64,000 bases of DNA from Adiantum capillus-veneris (GCA_014529385.2 CM043971.1:97184485-97248484); one strand, 5' to 3'. Positions 11,601 through 22,448 are shown, counted from the first letter of the stretch. Made by a program: numbers and translations. Notes: generated by a model from the sequence alone, not told the origin.

Positions 11601-12957
11601 TGCGCAGACGTATGGCATAGACTATGAGGAGACCTTTGCTCCAGTGGCAAAGATGACGACTGTGAGAGCTGTCATAGCAGTGGCTGCATCTAGAGGATGG
11701 ATTATGCATCAAATGGATGTAAAGAATGCCTTCTTGAATGGTGAGTTGCAAGAGGAAGTGTATATGCATCAGCCACCCGGTTATGTCGATCCAGGTTACC
11801 CAGATTATGTATGCAGACTTCTCAAAGCTTTGTATGGTTTGAAGCAGGGCTCTAGAGCATGGTATGACAGGATTGCCAAGTATCTTGTCAGTATTGGTTT
11901 TAGGAGAGCTCATGCTGATCATTCACTCTATGTACGTGAGAGTGATGTGGGGATTGTGGTCATTACCATATATGTAGATGACCTTATTATTGTGGGTGAC
12001 AATGCTATGGAGATTGACCATGTGAAGGGTCTTCTCAAACAGGAGTTTGAAATGAAAGATTTGGGCGAGTTGCGCTACTTTCTTGGCATTGAGGTGATCA
12101 GGACTCGAGAGGGTGTATGGCTGTCACAGAGACAATATGCTTTGGACATGTTGTCAAAGTATGGTATGGCTGATTGTAAGCCGATTTCTATTCCCTTGGA
12201 TATGAATGCAAAGCTGAGTGCAGAGAAGGGTGATGTTTTTGAGGATGTCAATATGTACAGGAAGATGGTGGGTAGTCTAATCTACTTGACTATCACAAGG
12301 CCAGACTTGAGCTACACAGTAGGCTTGGAGAGTCAGTTCATGCAGCTTCCGAGGAAGCCACATTTGGATGGAGTACGACGCACACTTAGGTATGTGCAAG
12401 GGACTCTTGACTACGCATTGTTCTATGCAGCACATGCACCATTAGCATTGTATGGGTATACAGATGCAGATTGGGCAGGTAGCATTGTTGATAGGAGATC
12501 TACGAGTGGCTTCATGTTCTCTTTTGGGAGTGCTGCTGTTACTTGGAGCAGCAAAAAGCAGCCTACGGTTGCTTTATCGAGCACAGAGGCCGAGTACAGA
12601 GGTGCAGCAGTTGCGGCGTGCGAGGTAGCTTGGCTACGCACATTACTTGAGGACTTGGGAGTGCAGGTGGACCAGCAGATTGTCATTCATTGTGACAACC
12701 TCAGCAGCATGCAGTTGGCTAGGAACCCAGTGTTCCATGCTAGGACCAAACACATAGAGGTCCATTACCACTACGTTCGAGAGCGAGTGTTGGCGGGCGA
12801 CATCGACTTGGTCTACGTCAGCACAGAGGAGTAGATAGCGGATATCTTTAACAAGGCCCTCGCAGCTGAGAAGCTTCGACATTTCCGGACTATGCTTGGA
12901 CTCTGCGACATGCAGAGCTCGAGGGGGAGTGTTGAGATGTCGAGCTCTACACCTTGA
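8602..12957 (+). pseudogene. gag-pol: Copia-1 gag-pol polyprotein, two nonsense codons
   Basis: One reading frame runs from ATG 8602 (MSDGFSQIVTEKL) to TGA 12955-12957, just inside the 3' LTR. It is broken only by TGA 10159-10161 and TAG 12832-12834. Domains in order: gag, an RG-rich stretch, CCHC knuckle (CWTCGERGHMSRDC), protease (WYVDSGASNHM), pre-integrase HHCC zinc finger, and integrase with D (VHTDVWGP), D (LRLDGGGEY) and E (NGVVERKNRH). Then comes RT with intact YVDDLIIVG and RNase H with TDADWAG and LSSTEAEYRG. The TGA replaces the last cysteine of the HHCC finger (VCAA*QFGKQ); the TAG stands where a glutamine usually precedes ADIF. About 1,450 codons would fit a full-length copia polyprotein. 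Confidence 0.93.
12912..12929 (+). promoter_or_regulatory. Copia-1 polypurine tract
   Basis: The purine-rich GAGCTCGAGGGGGAG segment directly precedes the 3' LTR and would prime plus-strand synthesis. Confidence 0.6.
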
Positions 12958-13251
12958 GCTGGCATCCACTACGGGTCTTGGCCGCTTACGGCATTTACTC
13001 ACTAGCGCGTTAGGTGACCGACACGGAGGATCTCTGCCAGTGATTCTACAGCTGGACTACACTTATAGTGCCAGCCTAGTACGCTTCTAGCGAGTTCACA
13101 CTTAGTGACCGCATGTACATATGTGCTACTTTTCAGCTTTAGCACTTAGTCATTTTGTACTCTCTTTTCTGTGAAGAAGAAGAAGAAGCTTTCCATCTCT
13201 GTGTGCTTTGTGCTTGTCTTGTGTAGCTCTCTTGCATCCTCTTTCTTTACA
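12930..13251 (+). repeat. Copia-1 3' LTR
   Basis: Matches 8029-8350 with one visible difference and is followed by the ATTGC duplication, after which the Gypsy-1 RT resumes. Confidence 0.95.
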
Positions 13252-13733
13252 ATTGCTGGAGGCGGGATTCATCTATCCTGTAGAAAACTCAGAATGGGTG
13301 TCACTTGTAGTGGTGACGCCTAAAAAGAATGGTAAGTGGAGGGTCTGTGTTGACTACAAACCACTAAATGCAGCTACAAAGAGAGACCACTTTCCTCTCC
13401 CTTTCTTGGATGAAATTCTGAATGAAGTAGCGGGTTTTGAATGCTATACCGTCTGTGATGGTTATTCTGGATACTTTCAAATACGCATAGCCTTGGAAGA
13501 TCAGCTAAAAACCACTTTTATCACGCCATGGGGTTGTTTTGCATACAGGGTTATGCCATTTGGTCTCACAAATGCACCTGCCACATTCCAAAGATATGTC
13601 ACATATTTTTCAACCATTCTTTGGAACATCCATAAGAGTGTTCATTGATGATTTTTATATATATAGCTCCCGTATTTCACATTTAGAAAAGGTAACTAAA
13701 GGTTTGGCCAGGTTGCAGAGCCTAGGTGGGTAA
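13252..13733 (+). pseudogene. pol: Gypsy-1 reverse transcriptase, first part
   Basis: Right after Copia-1 the RT resumes (LLEAGFIYPVENSEWVSLVV). It shows the KNGKWRVCVDYKPLN motif, CDGYSGYFQIRIA, TTFITPWGCFAYRVMPFGL, NAPATFQR, then, after a frameshift near 13600-13640, the catalytic FIDDFYIY box. The frame stops at TAA 13731-13733 directly before LNVDKCHIG. Fingers and palm are therefore present but in two frames. The same stop position recurs in Gypsy-2 (see findings). Confidence 0.88.
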
Positions 13734-14640
13734 TTAAATGTGGATAAATGCCACATTGGGGAGAGTAAAGTCATTCTACTAGGCCATGAAATTTCAGCAA
13801 AAGGTATCAACGCCGACCCAAGTAAGGTGTCCGCACTCATAGCCCTACCTTCACCAACGACCGCACGTCAACTGGTCTCTTTTCTACAAAAGGTGAGGTA
13901 CTTAAAGGAGGTCTTAGCCACTCTGCCAACTATCTCACCACCTAAGTGGGATGAAAAATTCTATGTCACCTCAAGTGTTGGTGATGACTCATTGGGGGCT
14001 GTGCTACTCCAAAAGGATACGACGACATCTTTCATGAGGCCAATCTACTTCTCTAGTCGAATGATGACAGCAGGAGAGAAAGGTTTCACCCGTGTGGAAC
14101 ACTTAGTCCTAGCTCTTAGATTTGCAACTACAAAGTTTAGGTCATATTTGCTGCCTAAGCAATTTGTGATCCTAACCACGGATGAAATATTTCCCTATGT
14201 TGTACAACACATGGATGTGTCTGCTAGAATTACTAAATGGCTAGTTCGTCTGCAAGAGTTTGACTACACGGTACAGGTAGAAAGCACAACAAGGGCAAGT
14301 TTGGGGGGACTCATGACCTACCAAGTCTTTGAAGGGAAGGAGAAGCAATCTAAGGAAGGAGAAGTCCGATTACCTCCAGTACCACCGATGGTAGAAGGAG
14401 CATACTCTCTCTACTTTGATGGAGCCTACAAGCGAGCGTCCGACAAAGCATCTGCATGCATAGTGGTCTTTGATGACAAAGGTATTTTCGTTGGGCCAAT
14501 TGTTAGATTCACATTCTAACAATGAAGCTGAGTATGCAGCACTAACCAAGGGTCTACAATGGTGCATCTCACAAGGTGTACAACGCCTTAATGTATTTGG
14601 GGATGCTCTACTTCTGGTAAGGTAAGTAAATGGAGCATGG
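13734..14640 (+). pseudogene. pol: Gypsy-1 RT end, RNase H and second RNase H-like domain
   Basis: The frame continues from LNVDKCHIG through LLGHEIS and SPTTARQLVSFLQKV. It then jumps to WDEKFYVTSSVGDDSLGAVLL: compared with Gypsy-2 about 40 residues of the RT thumb/connection are missing, in frame. RNase H follows (RPIYFSSRMM, GFTRVEHLVLAL). Next comes a second RNase H-like domain (YSLYFDGAYKR near 14400; after a frameshift at about 14515, NNEAEYAAL and FGDALLLV). The extra domain is a Tat-lineage hallmark. The deletion alone would inactivate the enzyme. Confidence 0.82.
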
Positions 14641-14688
14641 ACATGCAAGAATCCTAGTTTAAGGACTCACTTAAGTGGTGTAAAAACC

Positions 14689-16173
14689 TTGTTGGGTAAG
14701 TTTGAAGAAGTTCAAATACACCATATCCCAAGGGCTCAAAACCAAGAAGCAGATGCCCTAGCAAGTGAAAGACTACAGGAAGTGGTGGTTGGAGCAATAA
14801 AACTAAATCTCCCTCTATTTCAAGGAAGTGATGCCTTGCCTGACATCATGCATTTTTTGGAAACAGGGGAATGCCCATCAGATTTAACAAAGGGACAGAA
14901 GCAATGGCTGACGCGGAAGGCCACAAGGTATCGACTCATCAATGACGGTTTGAACTGCAAGGGTAAGGACCAAATACTCAGGAAGGTCCCTCTCTCTCAG
15001 GAAATCACGGGAGTAATTGCTAGTTGTCACGACGGGGTTTGTGGTGGTCACTTTGCCCTAGACATAACAAGTAGGAAAATCTTGCAGGCAGGCTTCATAT
15101 GGCCTAGCCTCAACCGTGATGTACACCATTTGTGCAAAACGTGTAAGTTGTGTCAAAAGGCCGGCACTAGGTCACTTATACCTGAACCACAGACACCTAT
15201 TCTCTCATATGGCCCATTTGAAAAATGGGGTATCGATACCATTGGGCCATTACCTAGGGCCAACTCAGGAAAATTCTACATTATCATGGGGGTCGACTAC
15301 ATGACTAGATGGGCAGAGGCTACAGCCACCACTAGAATCACAGCGGTAGAGGTAGCTAAATTTATCTACGAGCACATATGATGTAGGTTTGGCACACCTT
15401 TAGAGATCATCTCTGATAGAGGGCCAGGTTTTAGAGCAGACTTGGTAGGAGAATTAATGCAGAAACTGGGCATTACAAGGAGGCACTCTTCACCATATTA
15501 CCCTCAATGTAATGGCCTAGTTGAAAAGGTAAATGGAATGGTTTCTAAAATTATTACCAAGCAGGTAAATAATCATCCCGGAGACTGGGATAAGTATCTA
15601 CTACCAGCTTTATGGGCCTACAGAACTTCATTTCGTACATCCTTGGGATTCACACCATATCATCTAGTATTTGGTAAGGAAGCAATCTTGCCCATTGAAG
15701 TGCAACTACAAAGTCTCAGAGTAATGGCAAGCCAACTTCAACAACCCAACATGCATTTGAGAGATCACATCATCAACTTGGAAAGACTGCAGCTGGACAG
15801 AGAAGAAGCAATAAATTATTATGCAGCACAAGCAGAGCATAGACGGCTTAGCTTTAACGAGCATCTCCGGAAAAAAGAATTGAAGAAAGCAATGTTGGTG
15901 CTCCGCCACGACAATCGCTTCGACACGCGCAAGGATAAGAAACTCCTGCTCCGATGGAAAGGCCCTTTCATGATCAGGAAAAAGTATGCCAATGGAAGCT
16001 ACCAGCTTATGGAGGCTGATGGAAAACTTCATAAAACCAGGGTAAATGGTTGGCGACTTAAACCTTATTTTCTTCGATTTGACCAGGCTCCACCAATTGA
16101 CATTCCAGATGAGGACACACCATCAGCCGCCACCTCCGACGATAATGATCAAACAGATGAGCTAGAGACATGA
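14689..16173 (+). pseudogene. pol: Gypsy-1 integrase and C-terminal tail (one internal stop)
   Basis: The frame carries the zinc-binding HHCC region (HDGVCGGHFA, CKTCKLCQK). Then come the DDE core with D in WGIDTIGPLP, D in IISDRGPGFR and E in NGLVEKVNG, followed by LGFTPYHLVFGKE. The C-terminal fold includes LLLRWKGPFMI and SYQLMEADG. A TGA at 15379-15381 separates the first D from the second. No chromodomain is visible after it; the tail is short and acidic. Integrase would insert the cDNA into chromosomal DNA. Confidence 0.9.
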
Positions 16174-16182
16174 ATGCCTCTA

Positions 16183-16200
16183 GCCAAAAGGGGAGGGATT
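16183..16200 (+). promoter_or_regulatory. Gypsy-1 polypurine tract
   Basis: AAAAGGGGAGGGATTA lies immediately upstream of the 3' LTR, the expected place for the plus-strand primer. Confidence 0.75.
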
Positions 16201-16201
16201 A

Positions 16202-17521
16202 TGATGGGGGCTTTTTACAAGCCAAGCTCCCATACCCCTCTTCTCTCGTCCCCACCCCATGAAAACCCCCTCTTAGGGAGGGAGTGATAAAAGGCATTGG
16301 AAAAAGTAAGAAAAAAATAAAGTATGATTATGTAAATATATAAGAAAGGTAAAATAGGCCACCTCATGCCTGCGGGGTAGCCCATCCCCACCTTGCCTCC
16401 TTTTTCTTCACTGTTGCCCGCCGGGTGTCCCTTTTCCTCTCCTCCACTCAAAAGGTCAACCCCCTCTCTCTTTCCCTTGTCCTTTCTAATTTCTCTCTCC
16501 CCTCAAGCTACCCCACCTCTCACCAATAATGCATTATAACTCACCAATAATGCACCCTAACTCACATGCAACTTACCCTATCTTCTAAAATAGTATACCC
16601 CACCCCCTCTTTCTCTCTCCTATCATATCCCATGACCCAAATACCCCCCTCTCTCTCTAAAGGGCGCCATGTCTCTTGTCTTGTAGCTAAATAACCTCCC
16701 CCACACTCACACACACTCAGTTTCACTGAAAAAGGTGCCCACAGACCCATCCCCACCCGGTGGTTACCTGATTTTTCTTGTGTTCACACACATCTACACA
16801 CAGATTCACCTCTGAACACACTCCCCTCTCTCCCCTCTTGTAATTACTTTAGTCTCCATGTCACCTCTCTCTTTTTTTCATCAACCCATCTCTCTCTCTT
16901 AGTCTCTCTCTCATGAGACTGCTGTTCTGGCACATATACACACAGCCAGACAAGTGGGACCCACAGTCACATGGCCTATGTAGATAATGATTTCTTCATT
17001 TCTAAATTCTAGACTTTCTCCCCCCTCCTCCCCTATATAAAGAGGGGTCACCATCACACTAAGGACACACACACCATCACCAAAGAGTACACTATGCACT
17101 GTGTGTGCCTAGTGCACACACACACACACCCACACCATCACCATCACCGCAATCACCATGCTCGTCTTGAGCATGACCTCTACACCCTTGGGCTATGGAA
17201 GATGAAGGGAAACTAAATGAAGGATGATGGCCATAACCCTCGTGCGAGTCTTCGCCATTAACTCCCACCTATCCGCCATGTGCTCTACCACGCTCTCCCT
17301 TCTCATTCCCCTACCCTATGCTCCCCATTTCATCACCTTATTCTCTAAATAAAGCTTGAGGTTTTGTGAGTATGTTTTCTTGCAATGTTTTGCCCATGTG
17401 AGGTGTGCGGAATCGCCACCTAGTCTTGTGTTTGGAGTGAGCTTGTGTATGTGTGAAGGGTGTGCGGATTCGCCATTCTTTTGTGGTGCCTAAGTACTAA
17501 GCCGCTATACCCCCTCCCTCA

Positions 17522-17554
<33 letters not shown>

Positions 17555-17780
17555 TCTCTCTCTCTCACTTGATCTCGTTCCCTTTCCTCTTCATCATTAC
17601 TCCCAAGCATCCATCTCTCTTGGATGAAAACTTTGTTATGGTGGTGTGTTGTTTGCGTCCTAGCTGTTGAAGCTAGGTGGTGCCCCCCTGTTTGCTTTAC
17701 CATGACAGGCTCGAGGTGCGCCATTTGGTCCCCGGTGTTTTAGAGGCCGTCGGGGTTCGGGGTTCGCTTTGCTCCCGTCA
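16202..17780 (+). repeat. Gypsy-1 3' LTR
   Basis: Repeats 3360-4947 with scattered single-base differences and a shorter CT tract at 17519-17571. It is followed by ACAT, the 4-bp flanking repeat, and then by gene E coding sequence. Confidence 0.93.
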
Positions 17781-17784
17781 ACAT

Positions 17785-18096
17785 GAAGGGACCCTCCTGG
17801 TAGACATCCCAGTGTCTCCACACAAGCTTTTGTAAGAACTTCGACCGAGCATGGTATGCCTTCACTTTCTTCTGGCTACACGGAACAGGCTTTGGGCATA
17901 TAAAGACAGCTTCCCAGTCCTCCTCAGAGATGTCATTGTTTCCTATCAAGCTACACAGATCAACTCCCTCCAATGGCAATCCACGCTCCATATGAAATTC
18001 CTCGGCAAGACGACAAAACTTGGTATGCAAAGGTGGTTCGATGTTCCTAACTAGACTACTGCTTGCTTCAATCGGATGCTTTGAGGAAGGTGCCAT
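17785..18096 (-). pseudogene. Gene E, 5' coding part, cut by Gypsy-1
   Basis: On the minus strand an ATG at 18094-18096 (MAPSSKHPIEASSSLV) opens a frame of about 105 residues that runs into the Gypsy-1 3' LTR. Deleting Gypsy-1 and one ACAT joins it in frame to the coiled-coil exon ending at 3359 (GPFM|YEVG). The region includes cysteines and an EEDWEAVF stretch, but no family I know. A further upstream exon is possible: a donor-like CAG|GTATAT lies at about 18118-18123. Confidence 0.6.
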
Positions 18097-18569
18097 GATT
18101 TAGTCTCAAGTGATATACCTGCACATCATCCAATGAACTCATGAGACGTGGTGTGCCCTCACTTATCATCCCTACTAAAAAGAAACAAGAACTTCATGGG
18201 CCTGCTCTTGTAAGCAGGGCATTCAAGGTGATGTGCTATGGGATTTGCCCCAAGGTTGCATGCAGCTTGTGGACTAGCAAATTACCTCGGGAGTCTATGT
18301 CCTCTCATGGAGCCAACAACAGCAGCATTAGGTTTTGCTTGCCTCTTGTTGCAAATGAGCAAGGTGTGGCACTCATGCAGCTCCAAATGCATCTTAATGT
18401 AGCTAAATGATCTCAGGTGGGGTGCGCGTGCTCAAGCAGTAGAGAGTGTACATGTTCAATGGGAGAGACATACCTCGAAGAGAAGAGGGTGGTTATTGCA
18501 ATCGTCCTTGAAGCAGCCAACCTTGCACAGTAGAATCTCTAAGCACAGTAGACCTTGAGGATGCACGCG

Positions 18570-18572
<3 letters not shown>
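18097..18572. other. Unassigned sequence upstream of gene E
   Basis: Open stretches occur on both strands. The minus strand has a frame ending in a donor-like site near 18122 (SSLDDVQ before GT) with two stops in it, which may be a decayed first exon of gene E. I cannot support a definite gene. Confidence 0.25.

Positions 18573-18667
<95 letters not shown>
18573..18667. repeat. (GA)n microsatellite, about 95 bp
   Basis: An uninterrupted GA tract, followed by a G-rich stretch. Translated open frames across it are artefacts of composition. Confidence 0.95.
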
Positions 18668-18668
<1 letters not shown>

Positions 18669-18699
18669 CAGGGGGTCGGGGGGGGACACGGTGTTTGAA

Positions 18700-20036
18700 A
18701 CTGCCAACTACTCATGAAAGAAAGTGGGTGTGTGAAGGCTGAATTTTTAAGTATAACATTTTTTAGAATATAAATTTGGACATCTGAAAATATGGCACCA
18801 GTGCCCACACCCGCAATGTGATGCTATGCTATTTAATTATATCACATATATAGCTTTCCACCTATTCATGCTTTCACCCGAAGATGTTCTTGTTATTAAT
18901 GGTGATAAATTATTGTCTGGATTATGATAGTTTGTAGTTATTCTATTAATTAATCTCTTTTATTATTTACTACTTAGTTGCCTATTGGGGAGGTTAGGGT
19001 TTTTGATTGGTAAACCTTTATAAATCCTATTAATGTGAGTATATAGATTTACTAGTGCTAGTTTGATTTATTCTACTATGTTTACTGCTTATTATTGATT
19101 TATCGTTCACTATGTTATTACTTGACTAAAATGTTGAAAAAGTATGATGTTGTAATGTGTTAAATGAGAATAGACATACTAGAGTTAGTTTTGGTGTGTT
19201 GTGTTTTAGGATATTGTGCTCACAAGGGCGTTCGCAGTTAAGAAGGGGAGCCATTTATTTTTCAAAGTGTAGTTGTAAATCTGAGAGTTGCAGTAGTTTA
19301 AAGAAGTTCAATTACAGTGTGGAAGATATTTCTTGTTCGTCGAGGACAACTTCACGTTTCAATAGGGAAGGAATATAGACCCCAATATATTTTCACATTT
19401 GTATCAAACTCGGGTTAATTTGGATCTGCATGGGTATGTTAGGAGCATTGGCATAAAAATTACATAATAATGCCTGTCTAGCATGATTTAATGTATGTCG
19501 CATATGACTGATTGGATAGGACTTGAAAAAATTATTCGTGTTATTTTCATTAAAATTTTAATGCTCGTCAGTTTTTTTTCAAGGACAAAAATTTAGGTTG
19601 GCCGTTCTTCGTCGAGCTTGGGAGAGACGTAAAATTTTCATAGCATAGGAGACTTGCAGTTCAAAATTCATCGATCAAGGCTCATCGAAGACTTGGATTT
19701 TAGGTCAAGACTTAATAATTTAGTAAGGTTTTTACAATAAAAAATTGCAAAAGTTTACGGGTTTCCTACAAAGAAAATAATACATTTCATTTCACGTTAT
19801 GGATAAATTTTAAAAAATTAGACAAACGGAAATGTGTTTAACAGAACATGTACAATTCAAAAAATTAGGCAAATGGTATTGTGTTTAACACAGCATGTAC
19901 AAGTCATAAGTTGTGTTTCAACTTGTTGAGAATTTAGATATATTTTCTAGCACATTTTCCTTGTATCTTATCATCAAGTGTTTTCCATACTCTAGAGCTA
20001 ATTTGGGTTTTGTTTTCCTAAGGATAGCACCATTTC
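18700..20036. other. AT-rich spacer
   Basis: The sequence is AT-rich with many stops in all frames. One plus-strand frame (19157-19378) is open for 73 codons but shows nothing recognisable. I see no element ends here. Confidence 0.4.
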
Positions 20037-20340
20037 CTATGTGTTTAATATGAGCCATGGTTGCATGTATACCCACACGACTGTATTTGAAACACTCTCT
20101 TGCAAAACTTTATCGACAAGAATGACTTTGTCCGTGTTCTCTGGTAGCATCGGTCCACCTAGGAAGCGGGAGAGTGTCTTCAAGGCTAATATTGTCGTAT
20201 TCCCCACTTGCAACATTTCGTTGTGAAAGATCAAGATTGGTTCCTCATAGGTTTTTCCAAGATATTGTGAAAGAGCTATATCTCTTCTGCGGTACTCTCT
20301 GGTTTGACAACGGAGAAAGTCATCCTTTTCAGCAATTCAG
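20037..20340 (-). pseudogene. Exon-like frame, weakly similar to the start of gene D
   Basis: On the minus strand a protein-like frame runs through RREYRRRDIALSQYLGK-type sequence to VDKVLQESVSNTVVWVYMQP and a stop at 20037-20039. Gene D near 35340 has VDDEWVPQEFTKGAWVYMQP. The plus-strand 19-mer ATGGTTGCATGTATACCCA is shared by both places. The match is short, so shared ancestry is plausible but not proven. It may be a decayed copy of the same transposon gene. Confidence 0.3.
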
Positions 20341-20379
20341 GATTGCATCCAGAAAGAAGTGTTGGAGAGAGACTTAGAG

Positions 20380-21630
20380 GGGGGTAGCTTACCATCAAAC
20401 TCTCATCTTGGATACAAAATACTTCCTTCCATAGGTCCACTGGCCCGCTCGGCCCTTGTGCTAGGTGCTTATATCAATCCTCTACTTCTTGGTTGTTGGT
20501 TGAGGGCTTCAAGCTATTTCTAATTGCTTGGAAAGTGGTCTCATCAGGGAGTGTCTCCTTATAATTTTTTGTCTTTTAAAAACAAATTTCGACTCAGTCC
20601 AATGGGTTACTAGAGGTTTCCATTGCATCATCATCACTACTGTATTTAGAAATAAATCCACTCCTCTCCTCATGGAATTTTGAGATGTTGCCTCGTGCCA
20701 TTAGGAAGTGAATGGAGTCTAGGAGGGCCACTTGATCTCGCAGTTTAAGGATCCCAATTTTTTTTGCTTGAAGTTAAGCCAAGATTCCCTATTCAAAAAA
20801 AATGGGTGAAGTCCATGGTTTTCATCAGGTTTTGACCATGGGTATTTTGAAATAGGTGGGCTTGATTCTTAAAGAGGATGGTTTTCAAATTTAAAATGCT
20901 GAAAATTCATCCCAAAAGCTCAAAGCTGAATATTATTTTATTGAAGCATATTGTGCAACAATAGGGAAAGGGGAGTGGTCCTAACATGGCAGATCTCCTT
21001 TTTGAAATTGGGAAAAGGGGAAAGGGGGGAAGAGGGGGTGCCATCTTTTCCTAGACCTTGATTTGGGATTCATCCAATGGGCCACTCTAAAAAGGAAAAG
21101 AAGGAATGCACCTTTTACATTAGGAATATGAACCTTGCATGGGCCTTGTAAGGAATCCTAATTTTTAGGAATTAAGTCTAATGTTGTGTGGGGTTTAGGG
21201 GGCAAGGGCATTTAAGAAGGTAGTTTTGAGTAGGCTTTTCTAGCCGTTTTTTTAGACAAATGTAGGATGTGGACCTAGAGGGTTACTTTCTCTCTCTAGC
21301 TTTTTTTAAAGTGAAGGAAGCATAAGGGTGTGTCCACATCAGCAAAAACGTGGGTCACAAAGAGACAAAATTTGACTTTTTGAAAAAAAATTCATTTTTA
21401 CTTAAAACTCCCTCCCAACATATATACATATCCAAAAATCATTTTTTGACCCATTTTTTAACCCACAAGCCTAGAAAGTCCATTTTTTCAAAACTCTTTT
21501 CCCCCAAAAAGTAATAAACATTTTGTTCTCTCCTCCTCCTCCCTCCTCCCTCCTCCCCAATCTCTCCCTCCCTCCTTCTCTCCTCCCATCTTCCTCAACC
21601 TCTCTACCCTTCCCCTCTATCTTTTCATCA
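20380..21630. other. Spacer before gene A, AT-rich
   Basis: No coding frame is convincing. The last 300 bases contain runs of A and T with GACTTTTTGAAAA-like and TTTTTTGACCCA-like words. Related words occur upstream of gene D at 35830-35960, so both may be promoter or subterminal regions of one element. I see no clear TATA box. Confidence 0.3.
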
Positions 21631-21631
21631 T

Positions 21632-22448
21632 TTGCTTCCTCACGCAACAGCTTCCATGGTGCTCACGGACATCACAAATGGTTTGCTTCCACCACCACGT
21701 ACTCCGCACACTAAAAGCATACATATACGCTTACCCACGGCATTTGCACCGAAGACCACTAGTGAAGGTGATCAAAGGTCATCACAGGAATGTCCCACCG
21801 CTTGTGAGACCAATGTTGACATTTGGGTGGATGGCCATTTGTACCCTTACGATCCTATAAGCCGCTTCCATCCACTGTTTAATAGCCTTTTCACATTTCT
21901 GCAATTTCTTGGGAGGGGAGAAGCAGGTTTGTTAGGCTATTGCAAGCGGTTGTGTATGGGTGCAGGTGCTTCTTTGCATATGTGGATGCACGAATGTGAA
22001 GCTCTTCACCTCAAGACGACGACATTACAAGAGAGCGTTGCCTCTTCGGAGAGGGTAGTTAAAACTCTTGAACAACAAATGCAAGAAAAGGAGTCCCACA
22101 TCCAGAAGCTTACCAACAACGTCACATACTTGAAAGAAACACCCCTTGGTGCAAGGGAACGCAAACACAGGTATTCATCCATTGAAACTCTTGCACATCA
22201 TCGGGAGGAGCACGCAAACGACGAGTTACAGCCACAAGGTAATTTGGTCTTTACTTGCATGATGCATTCTTACTTCACACTATTTTCTAACATTTATGGT
22301 TATTTGTTGCTAGAAACTTCATCCAGGAGGCATGCGGTGGAACAAGCCAAGATGATCGAGTCAACCTTCTCACTAGTTGTCTCAATACCCAGGACGTGAT
22401 TTCTATCTTACAATCACCTGGAGGTAAGCACATTAAGGATGCAGTCAC
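21632..22448 (+). pseudogene. Gene A, N-terminal exons (transposase-like gene), cut by Copia-2
   Basis: A first exon frame (21632-22238) encodes a region ending in a coiled coil (TLEQQMQEKESHIQKL). It is followed by a GT-AG intron (22239-22313) and a second exon whose most protein-like frame reads NFIQEACGGTSQDD to GGKHIKDAVTL. There the Copia-2 3' end is met. The frame that follows from the splice phase is not this one, so a small frameshift or another donor must be assumed. The continuation lies at 27970 and beyond. The N-terminal domain is not recognised. Confidence 0.45.

Larger units (their letters stand above)
8029..13251 (+). mobile_element. Copia-1: Ty1/copia LTR retrotransposon nested in Gypsy-1 pol
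   Basis: The 322-bp LTRs (8029-8350, 12930-13251) start TGTTGAGATG and end TTTACA. They flank a TGGTATCAGAGC primer site and a single gag-pol frame in the order gag, protease, integrase, RT, RNase H, which defines Ty1/copia. The target duplication is a perfect ATTGC (8024-8028 and 13252-13256). By eye I find one base difference between the LTRs (G/A in CACTGGCG versus CACTAGCG), so it inserted very recently. Removing it and one ATTGC restores the Gypsy-1 RT frame. Two nonsense codons interrupt the coding frame. Confidence 0.96.
3360..17780 (+). mobile_element. Gypsy-1: Ty3/gypsy LTR retrotransposon, Tat-like, nested in gene E
   Basis: Two direct LTRs of about 1.58 kb (3360-4947 and 16202-17780) begin TGATGGGGGC and end CCCGTCA. 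Inside, in order, are a primer site, gag with a zinc knuckle, protease, RT, RNase H, a second RNase H-like domain and integrase, then a purine tract. The domain order (integrase last) defines Ty3/gypsy. The extra RNase H and the DGGA protease motif point to the plant Tat/Ogre-type lineage. It is flanked by ACAT on both sides (3356-3359 and 17781-17784). It is non-functional: stops, frameshifts, a missing RT segment and the Copia-1 insertion break it. LTRs differ by roughly 1-2 percent in the parts I compared, so insertion is fairly recent. Confidence 0.93.

Noticed and set aside
12896-13090. Small gene in the Copia-1 LTR
   Set aside because: The same frame occurs in both LTRs and overlaps the LTR promoter region; it has no start context or homology that I recognise.
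15442-16173. Chromodomain or envelope gene after integrase
   Set aside because: The C-terminal tail after integrase shows no aromatic chromodomain pattern, and no signal peptide or membrane frame lies between integrase and the LTR. Gypsy-2 is the same.
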